The translations under genes and the position numbers were made by a program. A stretch of DNA of 64,000 nucleotides from Sphaeramia orbicularis. Its lineage: Eukaryota; Chordata; Actinopteri; Kurtiformes; Apogonidae. The stretch's first letter is position 1. Every line of letters starts with the position of its first letter. Shown in pieces: positions 59,001 through 64,000 of the stretch. The notes beneath the pieces are model-generated. The model was not told the origin of the DNA. It saw only the letters and a program-made list of their open reading frames with translations, and did not search any database. The stretch lies in contig NC_043964.1 in the NCBI RefSeq assembly GCF_902148855.1, positions 27,763,285 through 27,827,284 of the forward strand, in the 5' to 3' direction.

Positions 59001-62000
59001 ATATAACCAGCAGTAATTATGAAATGATTTTTACTCATACAGTTGGTTATATGGGGAAATCATTGCATTGGGTTTGATGGTTTGATGTTTATGTGCTATT
59101 AAAAGTAATGTTAAAAAATGTTTTTTCAGGCTCAATGCACGGGCTCTAGCGTGGATCGACAAGTAGAACACATGGAGGTCCAGCAGTCAACAGCCCCTCA
59201 CACCTCAGACACCAACAAAGAAACTAAGGACAGCAATAAAGACAACGCAGAACCTAACACTGCAGGTGGCCAAGCACCCAAAAGGTGAAACAGTTCTTTC
59301 TGATGGTTTTGCTCATTTACTTTTGATCCTTTATGCATTTTTAACATGTGTGCATCGTAGTCATCATTTTTAATTTTTCCTTTTCAGGCCAACCAGCAAC
59401 AAGACCATAGCTGCTCAAGACAGACTCACAATATATTTCCATGCGATTCTCTCAAAGGACTTCAAATTTGATCCAGAAGAAGATCGTATCTTCATCAGAG
59501 CTGGATCCCGCATTGGAAAATGGGAAGCAAATGCAGCTGAGCTGTCTGTGGCCAGGTATTTATTTCCTGAATACTCATGCACCTTGGATTAAGGTTTAGT
59601 GTATGGTTATATCAAACATCCAAATAACTCAAACAATACAACTTTTAATTGAAAAAAAACACAACTTGTGGATCATTGCTTCCTTGCTAAAGTTAGTTTA
59701 AAGACTAGGAAAAATAAAATTTTCTTTCCACTTTTGTCTATCAGTAACATTTACTTTGTAGGAGAACATTGTTATCAAATAGACTTTGCCTACATGCAAT
59801 AAAGGTCAGACTGTTCCCTCTAATGATGTTGAAGGAGACATGTTTCCCTCTTTTTGTCTTGATCCTAATCCTGAAATATACTCACTGACTTTAAAAACAC
59901 ACACATTTGAAACAGAAAATTTCTGCCTAAAGCTTCAAAAATCTCAGACACTATTTATTGTTTTCACTAGGTCGTATTCCACAGTGTGGCATGATTAAAT
60001 GACTTTTTATTAACAACAAATGAATCTGTACTCAGTTTGTACACAATCTAGTAGTGCCTTTAAATCAATCAGCAATCAGGATTGAGTCAACATGTTGATG
60101 TTGTTGTTGCCTATAAAACGGCTGGTGAAAACACTAATCATCAGTGCTCATGATGCCACGCTTGTATATAAACCAGTATGAAGAGGCCATCAGTATGCTG
60201 CTAACAGGGTGTGCACAGACAGCTGTAGAAAGGCATTTTCAAGCCCTGTATGACACTATATCAAAACTAAATAGATGCTGTCGACAGACTGGCAGCATCA
60301 GAGATCAGCCTCACAGTGTCCACCCACATGTTTTAGCTCCTATTCAGGACTTCCTCATCCATCTGGCACATCTCCGGAATGGGGAGTTGTCACCTGCTAT
60401 AGCAGTAGCTGAGACTCACACTGTCAGTGCTTTGTGCCAGTGGAGGTGTCATGTAGAACTGTTACCCCATGGAAATTTAGGGTCAATTTTCTCGTGTGGA
60501 AAACTGACACACCCCATAGAATTTTGACCCCTTATATGAATTTGTACAGTATGTTAATAAAAATGTTCTAATACATTTCTTTATCATAATAAGCTTAAAT
60601 ATATGTGTATAATTTGAAAAATTTCACCAGAAACTACAAAATTAATTAATTCATATATCCATTGAAGTAAATAATCTGTGTTCATTTCACAGACATGAAA
60701 TCTACCCTAAACAATGAAAAAATAATGAAAAAATAGGTTTTTGTATTTATTTTCTAATTTAATATATTAATGTAGTAATATTTTTAACAAAAACACTGAA
60801 TGGGTAAAAACTGATTGTCGTAAAGGTTATGGGATTTGAAACAGTAACAGTTTTTTTGAGTAAATAACAGGTATTAATCACAGATTTTCAAATATAATGT
60901 GAGAGGGAATTTACACATAGCTGGGTTTTGTTTTTGAAAACTGATGTTCTTCTCTACGTTTGTGCCTATCGACACGACAACGACGGGCACGTGCACCAAA
61001 AACAAAGGTTTCTAAAAACTCAAACGCAAATCTCCGTATTCATATTTGTGTATAAACAGAGGGAAACAGAGATCTGGGATGGATGTCACAGTTTTCAAAG
61101 ACCGCGCTGCACAGAAGTAAATTATTACTTAATTTACCTTCCACTGAACTAGGCAGAACAGATAAAGGACTGATAAAGAAAACATTATGTATAAAGATGT
61201 GGAAACACCTAAAAGCCATTATTCTATATCAAGTAAATACACAAAGATCCTGTTTAGCAGATGAAGTTTGTGTTTATATATATCTTAAACAAACTTTTTT
61301 ATTTTTTTTAAATTTTTTTTTTTACAAATTTGGTGATTTATTGGGGGTGGGTCACTTTTCCATAACGGGGGTCAGAAGTCTGTAATAGAAAACTGACCCG
61401 TGGGTCACTTCTCCATGGGGGTAACTCTTCTATCTGACAGAGGTCATACATGATACTGACTGATATTTTTAATGTCTTATTTTATAAACTTTGGTGCTTG
61501 TTCTATATGGGTTTACCCACTGTTCTTACTGCTGTTTTGTTTGTGTAAATGCATAGTGTCCATTAATTAGTCAACTTCAAGGCCAATGTCTCTAATTCTG
61601 TTGCTTGCAACAGAGAAAGCGACAGAGTTTATTTCATTGTCTTTTCCTTTTTTCACAGGGATCTTGGGGAACATGGATTTCTGGTTAATGGGAGTTTGGT
61701 GACAACAAAATCTGAAGCTCATTCTGTGTCAATCCCATACAAATATGTTGTCTACAGGAGGAAAAAAGAAAAATATGAGTATGAGTACATATACAAAATG
61801 GATTCATCAACTGAAACTACCAACAGATGTTTGTTTGTGAAACCCCACCTCTTAAATGAAGATGGTAAATTGAACTTTTCCTAAGAAGCAGTTATTTTCT
61901 GTTTTTTTTTTTTTTTTTTTTTTTTCTTGCTGTTTGTGATGTGCAAATAAATAAAATGACTAAAATGGTTTTCCTCCTTGCTCATAAGTCCTTGCATTAA

Positions 62001-63880
62001 ACTGTTGTGTTTTTCTGTTGAAGGAGACTGGCATCAGTATGATGACATCATTTGTGCAGAGCCTTCAAAGAACATTCTGAAACGTCTCTTTTGGCCCGAC
62101 CAAAAGAAGAACCTGATTCAAGGCAGAGAGATTGCAGGGAATATAATGCTGGAGACCATATTTGATCTTCTCAGAGACTGGAATGGTACTAACTTAAAGA
62201 GTTTTCTGGTCCAGCTGAATCAGTTCTTTCAGATTTATGAGGAGCCCTATGTGTACGAGGGCAGGCAAATGAGATGGTACTCCTTAGACTATGGAAAAGA
62301 GGACGTAAGTTCACAGTCTTCACTAAATAGTATTGCACTTACCCTGAAACACTCAGGTAATATAATCTTACATTGGTATTGTTTCCTTGTTTCATGCTCC
62401 AGGTGAAACATTTGCTAAAGCAGTTCATGCTGTCGAATGTGACTCCTCAGTTGCTAAGTGATGGAGATGGAAAGAGCCTCTACATCCAGGATCCCGTGAG
62501 GGCAGCTGTGATTACGCTCTTTGTTTGTACACGGCATGATATCAAACTAGATAATGGTGAGCGGAACCGGCTCTGCAGCACACTGTGCCTTCCCAAACTA
62601 AACAAAGAGGATTTTCTCCAGTACTGGACCCGTTTTTCTCAGGATGTCTGTAATCTTCCAAAGTAGGTACCTTTGTATCTTTAAAATAATCCAGTAATGA
62701 AATACTGAACATCAGAATATTTTAAAACCAGTTACAACTGATGAAGTTAGGAGCTGAAGCTAACTTATATTCTGTTGATTTATGTGACAGTCTGCCGGAA
62801 AAGTTGATGTCACTGATAAATTCTGTAAAAAACATGGGAATGCCACGATGGATTCTGGTCCTACCCCTCCTCCACCTTCTCAAAGGCACCACTAAGCCCT
62901 TTGAGGCACCAACCTCTGCAAAGTACGACATATCCTGGGCAGGTTTACAAGGCGTTCAAAATGCGAACCCTACGTACATGAGCAGTCAAGACAGGAAGTA
63001 AGAGTAGCCCTCGTCTTTCCAAAGTTATCCATAGATCTCCTGTGCATGACACTAGGAAGGGTGGATATTGATGTATATGTGTTGGGTTACTTCTCTGTTT
63101 TTAGGGCTCTGGTGAATCTGATGAAAAAATACAGTTACTTGATGGAAGTGGATCCACTTATGCTGCGGTCCTACTTGTACCTCATGCCTATTGATGATTT
63201 GATAGAGTGTAGCATGACCATAAACGCTGAGCTTCTGGACATGCTTAAGGTTTTTACAAATAAGACCCCCCAGGACATCACCTACAGTAACTTCCAGGTT
63301 GGTGTAAACACATCAGTTCAGATTACAGAATGTGTAACAGTTACTGTATATTACTTTGTGTGACAAGTACAAGCACCATAATTAGGATCTGCAAGTGAAC
63401 ACCTGTGTTTCAAGTGTCCAGGGGCAGGTTGCACCACCTGGTCTTCACTGCTAAGGTGGTCTTTGCTATGACCAGTCTTTAAAACTGACTTATTGACTTT
63501 TTTTTAGTAATATAGCATTGATAGTGTATTATTTCACCCGACTCAAACCCATCCACTTCATTGTAATGTTAATTTTCATGACCTGGTCCCTCTTACACTG
63601 CAGATATGACTGTGATACACAGAGCATTCTTGACCCTAATGACTGTTGCACATCTAAAGCTATTCATTGTAAAGTCTATATGGTAACTTTTTGCTACATG
63701 GCCTTTACAACCGACTTGGTTCAAGACCAGGCGTAAGTTGGTGCAATTGGGCCCAGACATGCTGGCTAGTAACTTAAAAATACACACCAGCTGAAAGTGA
63801 ATAATGCTTTTTTCTGTTTTGCAGACAGTATCTGAAATTATCTCACACATCCAGATCAACCTCATTGAAGAAAAATACAG
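56067..63880 (+). CDS. rnf213: E3 ubiquitin ligase RNF213 (mysterin), N-terminal ~885 residues
   Basis: RNF213 is a giant AAA+ RING-type E3 ligase on lipid droplets and in antimicrobial defence. Coding exons: 56067-56166, 56958-57094, 58083-58973, 59130-59284, 59388-59555, 61659-61864, 62024-62304, 62403-62662, 62791-62997, 63105-63297 and 63825-63880, with phases all consistent. The N-terminus is a zinc ribbon (CPDCGHVIVEE..FCSDCG), as in human. Exon 58083-58973 opens with a Lys-rich tract (KKRKKKNKKKK) and is low-complexity, with three 31-residue repeats. Exons 59388-61864 encode a CBM20-like module (LTIYFHAILSKDFKF, IPYKYVVY, NRCLFVKP), then GDWHQYDDI and the start of the helical stalk. 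The AAA+ and RING parts lie to the right. Teleosts can have more than one copy, so a/b is not assigned. Confidence 0.94.
57332..57946 (+). mobile_element. TTAA MITE family C copy in rnf213 intron
   Basis: TTAA starts at both ends: TTAAAGGGGGCATATTTTGCT on the left and the inverse of TTAAAGGAGTGATATTTTGCT on the right. The interior is inverted relative to 18941-19542. It is non-coding. Confidence 0.75.
58635..58913 (+). repeat. Coding minisatellite, 3 x 93 bp
   Basis: Units at 58635-58727, 58728-58820 and 58821-58913 each encode a 31-residue repeat containing DENVNVDPSVKQTEQTKQK and PKNQQEQK. Few substitutions separate them, so the expansion is recent. Frame is kept. Confidence 0.95.
60100..60461 (+). 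mobile_element. Tc1/mariner-type transposase fragment in rnf213 intron
   Basis: From about 60150 the plus strand reads MPRLYINQYEEAISMLLTGC, then ERHFQ and RQTGSIRDQPHSVHPHVL, resembling the N-terminal helix-turn-helix of fish Tc1-like transposases (MPRL...A..ML..G, RxRQTGS..D.PRSGRPRV). The key arginines are changed and the rest of the gene is absent. Confidence 0.6.
60461..61425. mobile_element. Element with GTTACCCC inverted ends in rnf213 intron
   Basis: The left end GTTACCCCATGGAAATTTAG and right end CTCCATGGGGGTAAC are imperfect inverted repeats. GACCC/GGGTC motifs continue inward (AGGGTCAATTTTC and GAAAACTGACCCGTGGGTC). The ~960-bp interior is AT-rich and non-coding. No clear target duplication is seen. 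Confidence 0.45.
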
Positions 63881-64000
63881 GTGATTTACCCAGTCAGCTT
63901 GTCTCTGTGTTGATGATTTCACATTTATGTAGCTTACTTTATCATAAACGTAATTGTTATATTCTGTGACAGTCTAAAGTTTCACTCTTTTTCTTTTTCA

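Overview
The window is nuclear DNA of a ray-finned fish, most likely a percomorph teleost. The evidence is intron-rich genes with GT-AG splicing, a fish-style multigene Siglec/CD22-like receptor family, and dense small DNA transposons and microsatellites. All genes were read by joining exons by eye from reading frame, splice sites and protein family memory; no alignment or search was run.

Layout. (1) 712-5005 (+): the last six exons of pcyt2 (ethanolamine-phosphate cytidylyltransferase), then a long 3' UTR with a TG array. (2) 7353-8766: a foldback-type element whose inverted arms are arrays of a ~38-bp unit. (3) 9687-20601 (+): a complete nine-coding-exon G-protein alpha subunit outside the Gs, Gi, Gq and G12 classes, best fitting Gv (gnav1). 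(4) 21723-23111 (-): npb, preproneuropeptide B, in two exons. (5) 26109-32303 and 38801-44922 (+): two tandem paralogues of a Siglec/CD22-like inhibitory receptor, each with one V-type and two C2-type Ig domains, a membrane span and two ITIM-like tyrosines. They have diverged at ligand-binding, disulfide and signalling residues. (6) 44923-53990: gene-free, repeat-rich spacer, including a ~620-bp palindrome. (7) 54000-64000 (+): the 5' part of rnf213, with a zinc ribbon, Lys-rich low-complexity exon and CBM20-like domain; the gene runs off the right edge.

PCYT2, NPB and RNF213 lie together on human 17q25.3 (established knowledge), so the frame is conserved synteny. The G-alpha gene and the receptor pair are the fish-specific content between them. 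The genes do not form one pathway.

The mobile content is mostly non-autonomous. Two families have TTAA flanks and piggyBac-like terminal repeats; one has about 15 copies and the other three. A third TTAA-bounded family, several hAT-like MITEs, mariner and Tc1 deletion derivatives and Penelope-like remnants are also present, many nested. I found no convincing new multi-gene system. The best leads are the reciprocal residue losses in the receptor pair, the altered P-loop of the G-alpha, a putative amidation site in neuropeptide B, and the foldback and palindromic elements.
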